Part shown: positions 18,801 through 27,942 of the stretch, in pieces
Layout: every line of letters starts with the position of its first letter
Numbering within the stretch: the stretch's first letter is position 1
Assembly (NCBI GenBank): GCA_002491165.1
Contig: DKVK01000046.1
Coordinates: forward strand, 1-50,941
From: Porphyromonadaceae bacterium UBA7180
Lineage (GTDB): Bacteria > Bacteroidota > Bacteroidia > Bacteroidales > Muribaculaceae
Direction of reading: 5' to 3'
Length of the DNA stretch: 50,941 bases
Notes under the pieces: generated by a model
Database searches by the model: none
Seen by the model: only the letters and a program-made list of their open reading frames with translations
Told to the model about the DNA's origin: nothing
Translations under genes and position numbers: made by a program

Positions 18801-18851
18801 CACTCCTACTGCCGTTGCTATTAAGGCAAGGTGCAAGAATTTTTTTAACAT
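15819..18851 (-). CDS. secreted C10-family (streptopain-type) cysteine protease with BspA-like repeat
   Basis: 1010 aa from ATG 18851 (MLKKFLHLALIA); an in-frame ATG at 18863 is also possible. Order: signal peptide; inhibitory prodomain (RISENEAAGIARQF, FYLFNNGNSAGFTIVSGDDELPAILGY, about 28-100); C10 peptidase domain with Cys174 in TGCVATAMAQVLNY and His314 in GGHCFVTDGY, then FNWGWGG (329-335); several beta-sandwich-like modules; a BspA-type leucine-rich segment (VTELTLPETITAISDGAF); and a C-terminal tag-like end LPAGLYIWGGRKFLRK. It is likely exported and activated by prodomain removal. The last segment may serve sorting or anchoring, which is inference. Its paralogue lies directly upstream. 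Confidence 0.9.
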   Translation of the reverse strand: MLKKFLHLALIATAVGVMGYVCPAGAKRISENEAAGIARQFTGQNASKYKKAPAIGKKAAYAPSVNGEPVFYLFNNGNSAGFTIVSGDDELPAILGYTLDGEYDPANVAPNFKYWLEETQREISWYYTRGGKARVIEKDERNVIEPMLTTRWNQSTPYNNLCPVVNGQTSVTGCVATAMAQVLNYNKWPDVGEGSAQCTENGNLWYRFNKHPLDYSLMLDDYATVDYTPEQAKAVAELMAVCGRAVSMNYSPYGSGAVDMNMHAGLINHLKYNPGTGIRYRDYMTLNQWEALIYGELAQNRPVLMCGASSAGGHCFVTDGYAGNGYFHFNWGWGGYQDGFFLLYSLNPAAGGIGSYEGGYNSNQSAIINLTPKGIADTPTDNYLLIQTYLIHSYNEEAEASSLQVNNGILYNPTGVKQEIQIAVAFENMINPEDITYVLGWNTPEDQFSGELNPGYGFRSVDYFDPQLRDGKYKVYLASRNDLTAPFNKIASMDGYPTYVPLTVTQGTLTYGEVQQLDENATLVVTGVNGFDNNFDTSTCSGSLTVANVGLNDWYGTMIITATRADGSAGVLRMSKVAYIPSGRSQVIELASSSLPKAGVYNVSLKVNSKNVELVSAPLQIVVKDGSKRQFGQSFNVSDITPRILDSSVDDEITISINNRKNEEVSSPIVFNLMRENNGTFEKVTSFTSGNLDLAAGQGTRILLSSTPLKDVEPGEYVWHLDTPSGEIVSRDIPLTVVKYAEDEAAQLAYLITDGQGKQARLTAPRNGHYAGIIEVPSSVNGYTLPTTLDGVPFATADCVTELTLPETITAISDGAFYRADNLRKITFKSTVPPVLGKMVMPNNTNSLEVSVPDNCANLYARAEGWEEISFPNWEFDIRDGLKVSGPQTAIDAETNEVYAPYYVNRTEMPELVITGNDHIEVICNLSDGTISYTQLTDGKYTLPALGDNKRGKLMVGKDLSGIEDVFDVNETADVYDLNGILVLKDADFDALKQLPAGLYIWGGRKFLRK

Positions 18852-18913
18852 TTCAGGTATCATTATTTTTGTTAGTTTAGCATAGCCGGAAAACACGGCA
18901 AATTTTATAGTAG

Positions 18914-18944
18914 CAAAGTTAATTATAAATTTCTAAATTCCAAG
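18914..18944 (-). promoter_or_regulatory. promoter of the first C10 protease gene
   Basis: Minus strand: CTTG (18941-18944), 19 bp, TAACTTTG (18914-18921), about 60 nt before the start codon. Confidence 0.6.
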
Positions 18945-18986
18945 TATCCTTTTGACCGCAATCTTTACCATTTTTACCTTTTTAGC

Positions 18987-19032
18987 AAAAAAATAATGGC
19001 CGTCACACCTGTCTTTTCGCGTGACGGCCATT
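18987..19032 (-). terminator. rho-independent terminator after the second C10 protease gene
   Basis: AATGGCCGTCAC (18995-19006) and GTGACGGCCATT (19021-19032) form a perfect 12-bp stem. On the minus strand a T run follows (18987-18994). It separates the two tandem protease genes. Confidence 0.88.
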
Positions 19033-19065
19033 TCTGACGTGTATGTTCCGTATCAAATAGGCGGA

Positions 19066-22065
19066 TTACTTCTTGATGTATTTCACATTGCCCCAGATGT
19101 AAATGCCGGCAGGGAGGTTGCGCAAGGCTGCTGCGTCGGCATTGTCAAGCACTTTGAGTCCGTCCACGGTGTAGACATCTGCCGAAGCGGGAGTGTCCGC
19201 TGTCTCGGTTATTCCGGACAGGTCTTTGCCGATTGTCACAGTACCGTATTTAGTGCCCAGTGCCGGAAGTGTGAATGTACCATCGGTGACATCGGTAACG
19301 GTAAATGTGCCGTCGCTCAAATATACGCCTACCTGACACTTACCTCCCTCGATAGTAAGTGTCAGCGTTTCGTCGGCATTGAGGTAATACTGTGCGGGAT
19401 ACTCCTCCCGGTCGTTAACTTTGACCTTGAGGCCGTCTTTGGTACTGATAACCACGAAGGGGAAGTCGATGTCCTCCCAACCTGCGGCGCGGGCATATAT
19501 ATTGGCGTCAGGGACGGAGATACCTTCGGCGGTCATCCCTTCCGGGAAGACGAGGTGTCCGAGCTTCGGGGCTTCAGCTCCGGTGAAGGTTACCTTCTCG
19601 AGGCTGCCGGCCTGATAGAAAGCGCCGTTGCCCACGGCTTTCAGATTCTGCGGAAGCACTATCTCTTTCACGTTCTGCGAGAAGGTGAAGATGGTACCGT
19701 CGAGTGTCGTGGACATCTTGTAGCCGTCGCCCACGGTCTCCGGGATGGTAACCGTACCGGCATAAGTCCCGTCGAGCGGTGAGGCCACGCGGGCTATTTT
19801 CTCGCGGGCGCTGAGTTCCTGGTAGGCTATCTGCTTTTCGCGGTCCTCGGCTGTGCGGAGGAAGTGTACCGGAATATTGAAGGACATGGCTTTGCCTTCG
19901 GAGTTCTGTATCTGCCAGTAGTAGTCCCCCGGTTCCACATACTGCGCTATGTTACCCATAGTTATGGCGCCTTCGGTTCCGCGGTTTGCGGGGATGGATA
20001 TTTGCGGGCTCTTGGCGGTTATCACTGTCTCGGTTTCGTTACCGTTGATGCGTACGAGATTGATTGTCATGGTCACGTTCACATCCTTGTCGGAGGCATT
20101 GTCAAGTACGAATGTAGGGGAAACCGTCTTTGAGAGGTCGTAATACTCGGGAGTAACGGCAAGGCAGGCGTAATTGGTTTCGATAGCGCGGTTGCCCTTG
20201 GCGTCCATCTGGAAATGGTAGGCGTCGTCGCAGACGATGTGTACCGATTCGTCGTCAGAAGAGATTGTCATCGTGTAATTGCCGTCAATGGGCTGCACGT
20301 CGCCGTCAAATTCCACATTCTGGAAACCGCCGGCGGGAACCGAGGCGGTGCCTGTGATGTCGAAAGTATATTGCGGGTCATCGTCGAGGGTAATGGTCAG
20401 CTTTATGGGACCGTAGAAGTCTATGTCCCCGACGTTGGCTATCGAGAGGTTAGCCGAAGGTATGGCGCCGTAAGGTGTATGGTCAAGGCCCTCTACGCGC
20501 GTTATAATAAGGTGTTTCTCGCCCGGTTTGTAGCCATCGTTGTTATAAGTGATTTCACCGTTGGCTACCGTAGCTGTAATATAATCCGCGTACTCGTATG
20601 GCACACCGATGGGCCGGTAATCGTTCTCGGTTGTCGGGGTATAGACTGCGTAGACCTTATAGTCGCCGTCGGGCAGTGTGGGGTTATTGTAATAGATGGC
20701 GCGGAAGCCGCCGTTCACCTGGAATGTGAGCGGTTGAGGAGAGGTGAGCACGCGCTCGCCGCCGGCCACCGGCTCGAAGGCTACTGCCACGTTCACGTTC
20801 TGTATGAATCCGAGGGGATTGTAGAACATGGGCTGGTCCACCATTCCGTCCACACGGAGTTCTTCGTCGCCGTATGTCTCGTTTTTCTCATGGACAAAGG
20901 GACCCGAAGCCACGATGAGCGACTGCTGCGGGGTGTCGTCTTCCCCTGCTTTCTTAAGGTCGGTAATGATAGTCTGCAGCGAATTGTAACCGCCCTCATA
21001 GCTGCCTATGCCCCCGGCTGCCGGGTCGAGGCAGTAGAGCAGGAAGTAGCCGTCCTGAGAGCCCCCCAGCCCCAGTTAAGGTGGAAGTAGCCGTCGCCAC
21101 GGTATCCGTCCACCACGAAACAGTGCCCTCCCAGGAGCGACAAGCCGCACATGATGACAGGACCGTTCTCCTTGAGCTCGCCGAGCACGGCGGCATCCCA
21201 TTCCTTCTGGCTCATGAAGTCGCGGAGCAGAAGTTTAGTGCCGGGGTTATAGCGCAGATAGTTGATAAGGCCGAATTGCATGTTCCAGTCCGAAGCGCCA
21301 CTCTCCACGGCAGAATAGACCATTTTCGAGGCGCGACCGCAGGCCAGCATAAGCGTAGCCACGGCGTTTGCCTGCTCCGGTGTGTAATTGCCTTCGGAAT
21401 AGGCGTCGAGCATATCGGAATAGTCGAACGTGGTTTCCGAGAAGTCGAAAGTTTGCGTGGCGCCTCCGTTTTCACGGAAGCTGATACTCCCTTCGCCGCG
21501 GTCGGGCCACTTATGGTAGTTCAGCACCTGCGCCATGGCCGTGGCCACACAGCCGGTATATGAGGGACGGTGGTACGGTCTGGTCCACGGGGCAGAGGTT
21601 GTTATAGGGGGCGTCCTGGTTCCATTGGGTGGAGAGCAGCGGGCCGATACTGGAGGCGTTGTCCTGCTCTATGATGCGGGTACGTCCGCCATGCCGGTAG
21701 TACCAGGAGATTTCTCTTTGGTAGCTTTCAAGCCAATAACGGAAGTTGGGGTTCAGGTTTTCGGTGTCGAAGTCTCCGGTGAAGGAGTAGCCGAGCACGG
21801 CGGGGAGTTGGTCGTCGCCGCTGATGACGGTATAACCGTCGCCGTTGCCGTTATTGAAGACGTAGAGGAGTGGTTCGCCGTCGGACTGCGGTGCATAGAC
21901 CGCTTTTTTGGGGACGGCCGGGGCTTTTTTGAAGTGGGCGACGTTGGTGGTGGCGAATTGGCGCGCCATACCGGCAGCCTGACTTTCGCTGATACGCTTG
22001 GCATCGGCTGACAACACGCCCGCAGTTGCAAGGGCTAATGTTGTGATAAGTAGAGCTTTATTCAT
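19066..22065 (-). pseudogene. second C10-family cysteine protease, split by two compensating frameshifts
   Basis: A paralogue of the gene at 15819-18851, spread over three ORFs. 22065 to about 21590 encodes signal peptide and prodomain (MNKALLITTLALA, LLYVFNNGNGDGYTVISGDD) and ends NNLCPVDQT. The reading then shifts by +1 into the frame that holds TGCVATAMAQVLNY (catalytic Cys codon at 21549-21551), GGHCFVVDGY and NWGWG. At a run of six G (minus strand, 21062-21067) a seventh G is needed to continue as GSQDGYFLLYCLDPAAGGIG. The first frame resumes there and stays open to 19066, with sandwich modules, a BspA-like segment and LPAGIYIWG near the end. Net shift is zero over 3000 nt. Read as it stands it makes only a truncated prodomain. 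Sequencing error in the G run is possible for one of the two sites. Confidence 0.85.
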
Positions 22066-22126
22066 TTTAAATGGATAAGATTTTAATCACCGAGAGGGTG
22101 AAAAATTGAATTGAAGTAAGATTGCG

Positions 22127-22157
22127 AAAATCTATAATCTAATTCCATTTTATGCAA
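22127..22157 (-). promoter_or_regulatory. promoter candidate of the second C10 protease gene
   Basis: Minus strand: TTTG (22154-22157), 19-20 bp, TAGATTTT (22127-22134), which lacks the final G of the consensus. About 60 nt before the start codon. Confidence 0.4.
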
Positions 22158-22182
22158 ATCTGAACTGTTAAAAATTATTACA

Positions 22183-22215
22183 TTTTGGCTATTCACGGAA
22201 AATGTGTTAAATTTG
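22183..22215 (+). promoter_or_regulatory. recR promoter
   Basis: TTTG (22183-22186), 21 bp, TAAATTTG (22208-22215), a consensus match 22 nt before the GTG start of recR, so the leader is very short. Confidence 0.65.
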
Positions 22216-22237
22216 CGCTCTCAAAACTGAAAACGAA

Positions 22238-22861
22238 GTGAATTTATCAGATAATTCCAAACTTCTGGACAATGCCGTCCAGCAACTCTCGCGGCTTCCG
22301 GGAGTAGGGGAGAAGTCGGCGCAACGCCTTGCCCTCCACTTGCTCCGCCAGCCCGCTGACGTCGCCGTAGCTCTCGGCCGTTCCCTCATAGAGCTGCGCG
22401 AAGGGGTGAAATACTGCCGACGTTGCCATAACATCTGCGACACGGAAATCTGCGCGGTATGCGCCGACACACGGCGTGATTCCACTACAATCTGCGTCGT
22501 AGAAACCGTAAAGGATGTCATAACGCTCGAAGGCACAAACGAATACCATGGCCTATACCACGTCCTGGGCGGTGTAATCTCGCCGGTGGACGGCGTAGGT
22601 CCGTCGGATATCGAGATAGACTCCCTGGTAGAGCGTGTGAAGAACGAGGACGTCAAGGAAGTAATCCTCGCACTCAGCGCCACGATGGAGGGGGACACCA
22701 CAAATTATTACATTTTCCGACGCCTCGCCGACACTGGGGTGAAGCTATCCATACTTGCCCGCGGAGTCAGCGTGGGAGGGGAACTGGAATACACCGACTC
22801 GCTCACCCTCGGCCGCTCCCTGCTCCAAAGGATTCCTTACGAAAACTCCGTGGCAAGATGA
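22238..22861 (+). CDS. recR: recombination mediator protein RecR
   Basis: 207 aa; GTG start at 22238. RecR loads RecA at gaps together with RecO and RecF. Helix-hairpin-helix LSRLPGVGEKSAQRLALHLL (18-37), zinc finger with Cys60, Cys63, Cys72 and Cys75, and a Toprim domain (ICVVETVKDVITLEGTNEY, GGVISPVDGVGPSDI). Length is normal. Its stop overlaps the start of the acetyltransferase gene (ATGA), so the two are coupled. Divergent from the second C10 gene. Confidence 0.96.
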   Translation: MNLSDNSKLLDNAVQQLSRLPGVGEKSAQRLALHLLRQPADVAVALGRSLIELREGVKYCRRCHNICDTEICAVCADTRRDSTTICVVETVKDVITLEGTNEYHGLYHVLGGVISPVDGVGPSDIEIDSLVERVKNEDVKEVILALSATMEGDTTNYYIFRRLADTGVKLSILARGVSVGGELEYTDSLTLGRSLLQRIPYENSVAR

Positions 22862-23388
22862 AGGCCCCCGACACTGAGAAGCGATACTCGCTGCGTGCCC
22901 TTGAGCCTGAGGATGTGGACTTTATGTTCCTTTGCGAAACAGACCGCAACGCCTTCGACCAGTCAGACTACGTGGCCCCTCTCTCTCGCCGGATGCTAAG
23001 CGACTACGCCCTAAGCTACGATGCAGACCCGTTCCATGCCGGGCAACTTCGCCTCGTCATCGAAGACACGACAGACCGGCACCCGGTCGGGCTCGCCGAC
23101 CTTTACAACATATCCGCTCATGACGCCACAGCAATGGCCGGAATCATAGTCCACCCCGACAGACGCCGCCGGGGGATAGCTACCGAAGCGCTCCGGCAAC
23201 TCGCCGGTTTCTGCCGCCACACTTTGCATCTCGACGTACTCGCCGCCATAGTGGACGTCACCAATACGCCCAGCCTCCGCCTCTTTGACAAGGCCGGATT
23301 CACCCGCGCCGCGGTCATTCCCCGCTGGCGACGTCTCGGCGACAGCCGCAACGACGTGATTTTCTATTCTCTCGACCTCAGGCAATAA
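22858..23388 (+). CDS. GNAT-family N-acetyltransferase
   Basis: 176 aa, RimJ/RimL-type GNAT. The acetyl-CoA loop is visible as IIVHPDRRRRGIATEALRQL (about 96-115), preceded by VGLADLYNISAHDATAMAG and followed by VDVTNTPSLRLFDKAGFTR. It probably acetylates an amine on a protein terminus or small molecule; the target is unknown. It overlaps recR by 4 nt and lies 27 nt before the TonB-dependent receptor gene. Confidence 0.85.
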   Translation: MKAPDTEKRYSLRALEPEDVDFMFLCETDRNAFDQSDYVAPLSRRMLSDYALSYDADPFHAGQLRLVIEDTTDRHPVGLADLYNISAHDATAMAGIIVHPDRRRRGIATEALRQLAGFCRHTLHLDVLAAIVDVTNTPSLRLFDKAGFTRAAVIPRWRRLGDSRNDVIFYSLDLRQ

Positions 23389-23415
23389 TAACTGCATCGC
23401 GGCGTTATAGAATTG

Positions 23416-25830
23416 ATGAAAACACTGAGAGTCGTCTTCGCCATTTGCATCCTGCTATTCACGGCAGCCACCGCACGCAGCGCCGATGTCAAGATTTCCG
23501 GTAAGGTTACTGACACCGACGCCAAGCCCGTTGAGTTCGCTTCCGTGCGCATAGCCGGCACCGCTATCGGCACCAACACCGACCTCAAGGGAGACTATCA
23601 GCTAAACGTGGCCAAGGCCGACACCATAGAAGTGGTTTTCAGTTGCCTCGGCTTCCAGAGCGTAACCCGCAAGCTCATCGACGCACAAGGCGACATTACG
23701 CTGAACGTAACGCTCCGTACAGATGACACACTGCTCGACGAAGTGGAGGTCATAGGTTTCAAGAATACCATAAACGGTATGCAGACCGTGGATCCGACCA
23801 CCATCAAGACGTCGCCCGACGTGTCAGGCGGTTCCGTGGAGGCCATGATTTCCACAATGGGAGGAGTCAGCCAGAAGAACGAGATGAGTTCACAATACTC
23901 CGTGCGCGGCGGCTCCTTCGACGAGAACTCCGTCTATATCAACGGTGTGGAAATCTACCGTCCGCAGCTAATGCGTTCCGGCGAGCAGGAGGGGCTTTCC
24001 ATCATCAATCCCGACATGGTAGGGTCCGTGCGCTTCTCCACCGGCGGTTTCCCGGCTCGATACGGCGATAAAATGTCGTCGGCTCTCGACATCACCTATC
24101 GCGAACCCGAGGCCTTCCAAGGCTCCGTATCGGCCTCTCTTATGGGCGGTTCCCTGAGCCTCGGCACCAATTCCGGCAAATTCTCGCAGCTCCACGGCGT
24201 GCGTCTCAAGAAAAACAACTCGCTGCTTTCCTCGCTCGAAACGCGCGGCGAATACGACCCCCTCTACTTCGATTACCAGACCAACATGACCTTCAAGGCT
24301 TCCGACAAGTTCTCCATCAACTTCCTCGGGAACATAGCCCTGAACAACTATAAATTCAAGCCAGCCGACCGGGAGACGAGTTTCGGCACCATGAGTGACG
24401 TCAAGCAGTTCAAGGTCTACTTCGACGGCCGCGAGAACGATAAATTCCAGACGTGGCTCGGCGCCCTCAACTTCACTTACCGCCATTCGCGCAACACCGA
24501 TTTCCAGTTCGCCCTCTCTGGTTTCGTCACCGACGAGTATGTAAGCTACGACATCTCGGGCGAATACTGGCTTAACGAGGCCGGCACCGGAGGCTCCGAG
24601 GGTGTAGGCGGCGAACTCGGCGTCGGCAAGTATATGGAACACTCGCGCAACCGCCTTAAAGCAAGCGTGGTACAGGCCATGCTAAAAGGCAACACCGCAT
24701 GGCGCGCCGGTCAGCTCTCCTACGGCCTCAGCTGGCAACACGAATCCTTCCGCGACCGCACGCGCGAATGGGAATGGCGTGACTCCTCCGGCTACTCTCT
24801 GCCCACGACTCCCGACGCCGTGCGCCTCATCTATAACCTCGCATCGCGACAGGACGTCTCGGCCAACCGCCTCGCCCTTTACGTGGAAAACTCCTTCTAT
24901 TGGAACACCGACAAGGCATTCATGACCCTGAACGCCGGCCTCCGCGGTTCCTACTGGGACTACAACAAGGAGTTCCTATTCTCCCCGCGCGTCAACTTCA
25001 CCTTCATCCCGGTGGATCACAACCAGTGGAACTACCGCGCCGCATTAGGCCTTTATTACCAGCAGCCTTTCTATAAGGAATACCGGCGGGCGGTAGTCGA
25101 CGAGGTAGGCAACGGCGTGGTTGAGCTTAACAATAATATAAAGTCGCCGCGCAGCATACAGTTCCTCCTTGCCGCCGACTACACCTTCCGCGCCATGAAC
25201 CGTCCGTTCAAGCTCACCGCCGAGGCATATTACAAGAATCTGGCCAACCTCATCTCTTACGAATACGACAACCTGAAAGTCTCCTACAGCGGCGTCAACG
25301 ACTCCAAGGGATACATCATGGGGCTCGACCTGCGCTTCTTCGGACAATTCGTGCCCGGCAGCGACTCGTGGGTGTCCCTCTCGCTGATGAAGACGCAGCA
25401 GACACTCAACGGCGTGAAATGCCCGCTCCCCGGCGACCAGCGCTATGCCTTCACCCTTTTCTTTAACGACTACTTCCCCAAGTTCCCGAAGCTTAAATTC
25501 TCGCTCCGTGGCGTCTTCAGCGACGGCCTAACCATGACGGCACCTCGCGTCACTCGTGACGTATCATGGTTCCGCGCACCGGCTTACAAACGCGTTGACA
25601 TCGGCTTCAGCTACCAGCTTGTTGGCGCTCCCTCCGAAGACGGCGTGCGTCCCTACGACTGGCGGCGCCACTTCAAGAACATCTCCATAGGGCTCGATGT
25701 CTTCAACCTCTTCGACATCTCCAATGTCAGCAGCTACTATTGGGTTACGGACGTCAACGACATACAGTATGCCGTGCCCAACTATCTTACGCGCCGCCAG
25801 TTTAACGTGCGGCTAATGGTAGAGTTCTAA
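23416..25830 (+). CDS. TonB-dependent outer-membrane receptor
   Basis: 804 aa from ATG 23416. Order: signal peptide (1-23, ending TAATARSA); carboxypeptidase-regulatory-like beta-sandwich (VKISGKVTDTDAKPVEFASVRIAGTAIG, about 25-100); plug domain (ISTMGGVSQKNEMSSQYSVRGG, NSVYINGVEIYRP, FSTGGFPARYGDKMSSALDI, about 140-230); then a 22-strand-type barrel ending in Phe (VRLMVEF). No SusD partner follows, so it is not a polysaccharide locus; the substrate may be a cofactor, metal chelate or peptide. It probably shares a transcript with recR and the acetyltransferase. Confidence 0.9.
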   Translation: MKTLRVVFAICILLFTAATARSADVKISGKVTDTDAKPVEFASVRIAGTAIGTNTDLKGDYQLNVAKADTIEVVFSCLGFQSVTRKLIDAQGDITLNVTLRTDDTLLDEVEVIGFKNTINGMQTVDPTTIKTSPDVSGGSVEAMISTMGGVSQKNEMSSQYSVRGGSFDENSVYINGVEIYRPQLMRSGEQEGLSIINPDMVGSVRFSTGGFPARYGDKMSSALDITYREPEAFQGSVSASLMGGSLSLGTNSGKFSQLHGVRLKKNNSLLSSLETRGEYDPLYFDYQTNMTFKASDKFSINFLGNIALNNYKFKPADRETSFGTMSDVKQFKVYFDGRENDKFQTWLGALNFTYRHSRNTDFQFALSGFVTDEYVSYDISGEYWLNEAGTGGSEGVGGELGVGKYMEHSRNRLKASVVQAMLKGNTAWRAGQLSYGLSWQHESFRDRTREWEWRDSSGYSLPTTPDAVRLIYNLASRQDVSANRLALYVENSFYWNTDKAFMTLNAGLRGSYWDYNKEFLFSPRVNFTFIPVDHNQWNYRAALGLYYQQPFYKEYRRAVVDEVGNGVVELNNNIKSPRSIQFLLAADYTFRAMNRPFKLTAEAYYKNLANLISYEYDNLKVSYSGVNDSKGYIMGLDLRFFGQFVPGSDSWVSLSLMKTQQTLNGVKCPLPGDQRYAFTLFFNDYFPKFPKLKFSLRGVFSDGLTMTAPRVTRDVSWFRAPAYKRVDIGFSYQLVGAPSEDGVRPYDWRRHFKNISIGLDVFNLFDISNVSSYYWVTDVNDIQYAVPNYLTRRQFNVRLMVEF

Positions 25831-25914
25831 GACCAGTGACCATCCGGTTTCGGCCCCTGGCAGCGTTTTTTCGTCTCAATCTCTACTTTATTTCCCGCTA
25901 TTTTCTAAAAAGAT

Positions 25915-25945
25915 TTTGCTATGCAGAAACTTTTTATTAACTTTG
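25915..25945 (+). promoter_or_regulatory. promoter of the LysM/binding-protein gene
   Basis: TTTG (25915-25918), 19 bp, TAACTTTG (25938-25945), 28 nt before the start codon. Full consensus. Confidence 0.75.
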
Positions 25946-25973
25946 CGCGAAATACCATTCGGCATAACGTATT

Positions 25974-27914
25974 ATGAAATTTAAATTATTTTCAGTCGCT
26001 CTCTCCGCTGTCGCTCTCGCTGCCTCTATCACGATAGCAGCGCAGAACGCTGAACTCAAAACTATCAATATTCAAGGAAAAGAGTATTATTCCTACACTA
26101 TAAAGAAAGGTGACTCCGTCTACGGTATATGCAAGAAATTCGGCTGGGACGAATCGCTGCTCCAGCAATGCAACATCGGTCTCGACAAGAAGATGAACAA
26201 AGGCCAGACGCTTTACTATCCCGTCTCCGGAAAACCCATCGCCCAGACCGAAGTCTCTGTCCCGCGGAAATTCCGCGTAGACGTCAACCCGCAGCCCGTC
26301 ACCCACACGGTCACGCGCGGGGAGACGGTCTACTCCATCGCGTCGCTTTACGGAATACCCGTCGACTACATCTACGAGAACAACCCCGGCAGCCGCAACG
26401 GCATACGCACCGGCCAGACACTGACCATCATACAACCCGCCAAAGCCACGAACCCCAACGCTCCGTTCTACTATTCCATAGCTCCAGGCGACAACCTCTC
26501 CGGCCTTGCCGACAAGTTCAACGCTTCGGTGGAAAGCATCGTCCGTCTCAATCCCGCTCTCAACGCCAAAGACCTCCAGACAGGGCAGACCATCAGGATA
26601 CAGCCGAATACACGACCCTCCAAGATGGTCAGCTCCTCGGACGAAATCAACTCCGTCACCGCCTTCACCCCCTATAAAGTCGGGAAAAACGATTCCTGGG
26701 AGAGCATCGCACAAAAGAGCAACCTCCCGGTGCAGGACGTCAAGAACGCCAACAGCTCGCAGACACTACCGGAAAAGGGTGAATGGATCGTTGTGCCGCA
26801 GACCGAACGCAAAGTCGTGACACAAATAACGGAAGTCATCGACAGCACCGACAACACTCCGGTGGCTCAGCAAGACATCTACCAGCGCGTACACAAAGTC
26901 AACGAAAAGAACAAGGTAGACCTTGCCATCGTCCTCGAAAATCCCTCCTCGAAGAGCAACACCGATTTCCTGCGTGGCTTCCTACTCGGCCTCGACAAGA
27001 TGAAACACGATGGCTACAAGGTGAACATGCACGTCATAGACGCCTCGCAGGCCGGCATAAATTTCGCTTCCGACTCCATTCTCAACGCCTCGAACCTCAT
27101 CATCGGCGTTTATGACAACGACTTTCCGGAAGTCCTCTCCAATGTGGGCGACCGAACCGGAGCCGAAGTAGTCAATGTCTTCGACACCAAGAGCAACTTG
27201 TACAAGACCAGTCCCTCCACAATACAGATTCTCCAGCCCCTCGACTATTTCAACGACCTCTCGGCTTCTGCCATCGCCTCCAACGGTGCCGGACGCAAGC
27301 TCTTCCTCGTCGGGGAAATCGACGGGAACGACAAGCTCGCAGAAAAGCTCATGGAGCAGTTCCCCTCGGGCGATGTGGCAAGAATGCCGCTCGAAGAGTT
27401 CAACGCCTTCCCCTTCAATACCGTTGACCGCTACATCGTCTACGGTTATCCCTCCAAAAAAGCAGAAATAGAGGAATTGCTCAACGCTGTCGCCGAGAAG
27501 AAGGAGCAGGGCTATGACATAATCACCGTAGGCCGCCCCGTATGGGTAGCCCACATGGAAAGTCTCTCTGACCTCTACGGCCGCACCGGCGTCATGATTC
27601 CCTCCCGATTCTTCTGCAATCCCAAAGCATCGGAAAACCGCGGTTTCAATCAGAAATTCAACGCCACCTACCACCGCCAGCCGGTAAATTCATTCCCGCA
27701 ATACGCCATGATGGGATACGACATCGCCAACTATTTCATCCCGACTACGGCTGCCAACGGCGGCGACTACAACATAGGGCTCATAGACCGTCCCGGACTC
27801 CAGAACGACATCGACATAAAGCGACTCAACACATGGAGCGGATTCATCAACGAAACCTCCTACATAATCCGCTGCCTCCCCGAAGGCATAGTCGAGAAAA
27901 TCGAAATCAAATAA
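25974..27914 (+). CDS. LysM-repeat protein fused to a periplasmic-binding-protein-like domain
   Basis: 646 aa. A signal peptide (1-23, ending IAAQ) precedes four LysM-type repeats: 38-83 (YYSYTIKKGDSVYGICKKFG), 109-154 (THTVTRGETVYSIASLYGI), 166-210 (YYSIAPGDNLSGLADKFN) and a diverged one at 230-275 (YKVGKNDSWESIAQKS). From about 314 to the end the sequence looks like a type 1 periplasmic-binding fold (VDLAIVLENPSSKSNTDFLRG, NASNLIIGVYDNDF, AGRKLFLVGEIDG, KFNATYHRQPVNSFPQYAMMG). It probably binds peptidoglycan through LysM and a ligand or protein through the second part. A barrel-type outer-membrane protein gene follows after 28 nt. Confidence 0.85.
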   Translation: MKFKLFSVALSAVALAASITIAAQNAELKTINIQGKEYYSYTIKKGDSVYGICKKFGWDESLLQQCNIGLDKKMNKGQTLYYPVSGKPIAQTEVSVPRKFRVDVNPQPVTHTVTRGETVYSIASLYGIPVDYIYENNPGSRNGIRTGQTLTIIQPAKATNPNAPFYYSIAPGDNLSGLADKFNASVESIVRLNPALNAKDLQTGQTIRIQPNTRPSKMVSSSDEINSVTAFTPYKVGKNDSWESIAQKSNLPVQDVKNANSSQTLPEKGEWIVVPQTERKVVTQITEVIDSTDNTPVAQQDIYQRVHKVNEKNKVDLAIVLENPSSKSNTDFLRGFLLGLDKMKHDGYKVNMHVIDASQAGINFASDSILNASNLIIGVYDNDFPEVLSNVGDRTGAEVVNVFDTKSNLYKTSPSTIQILQPLDYFNDLSASAIASNGAGRKLFLVGEIDGNDKLAEKLMEQFPSGDVARMPLEEFNAFPFNTVDRYIVYGYPSKKAEIEELLNAVAEKKEQGYDIITVGRPVWVAHMESLSDLYGRTGVMIPSRFFCNPKASENRGFNQKFNATYHRQPVNSFPQYAMMGYDIANYFIPTTAANGGDYNIGLIDRPGLQNDIDIKRLNTWSGFINETSYIIRCLPEGIVEKIEIK

Positions 27915-27942
27915 TCCGGAAGTGATACTTTTCCACCCAGCG

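Noticed and set aside
23416..25830. A polysaccharide utilisation locus around the TonB-dependent receptor
   Set aside because: No SusD-like gene, glycoside hydrolase or hybrid sensor lies near; the receptor seems to share a transcript with recR.
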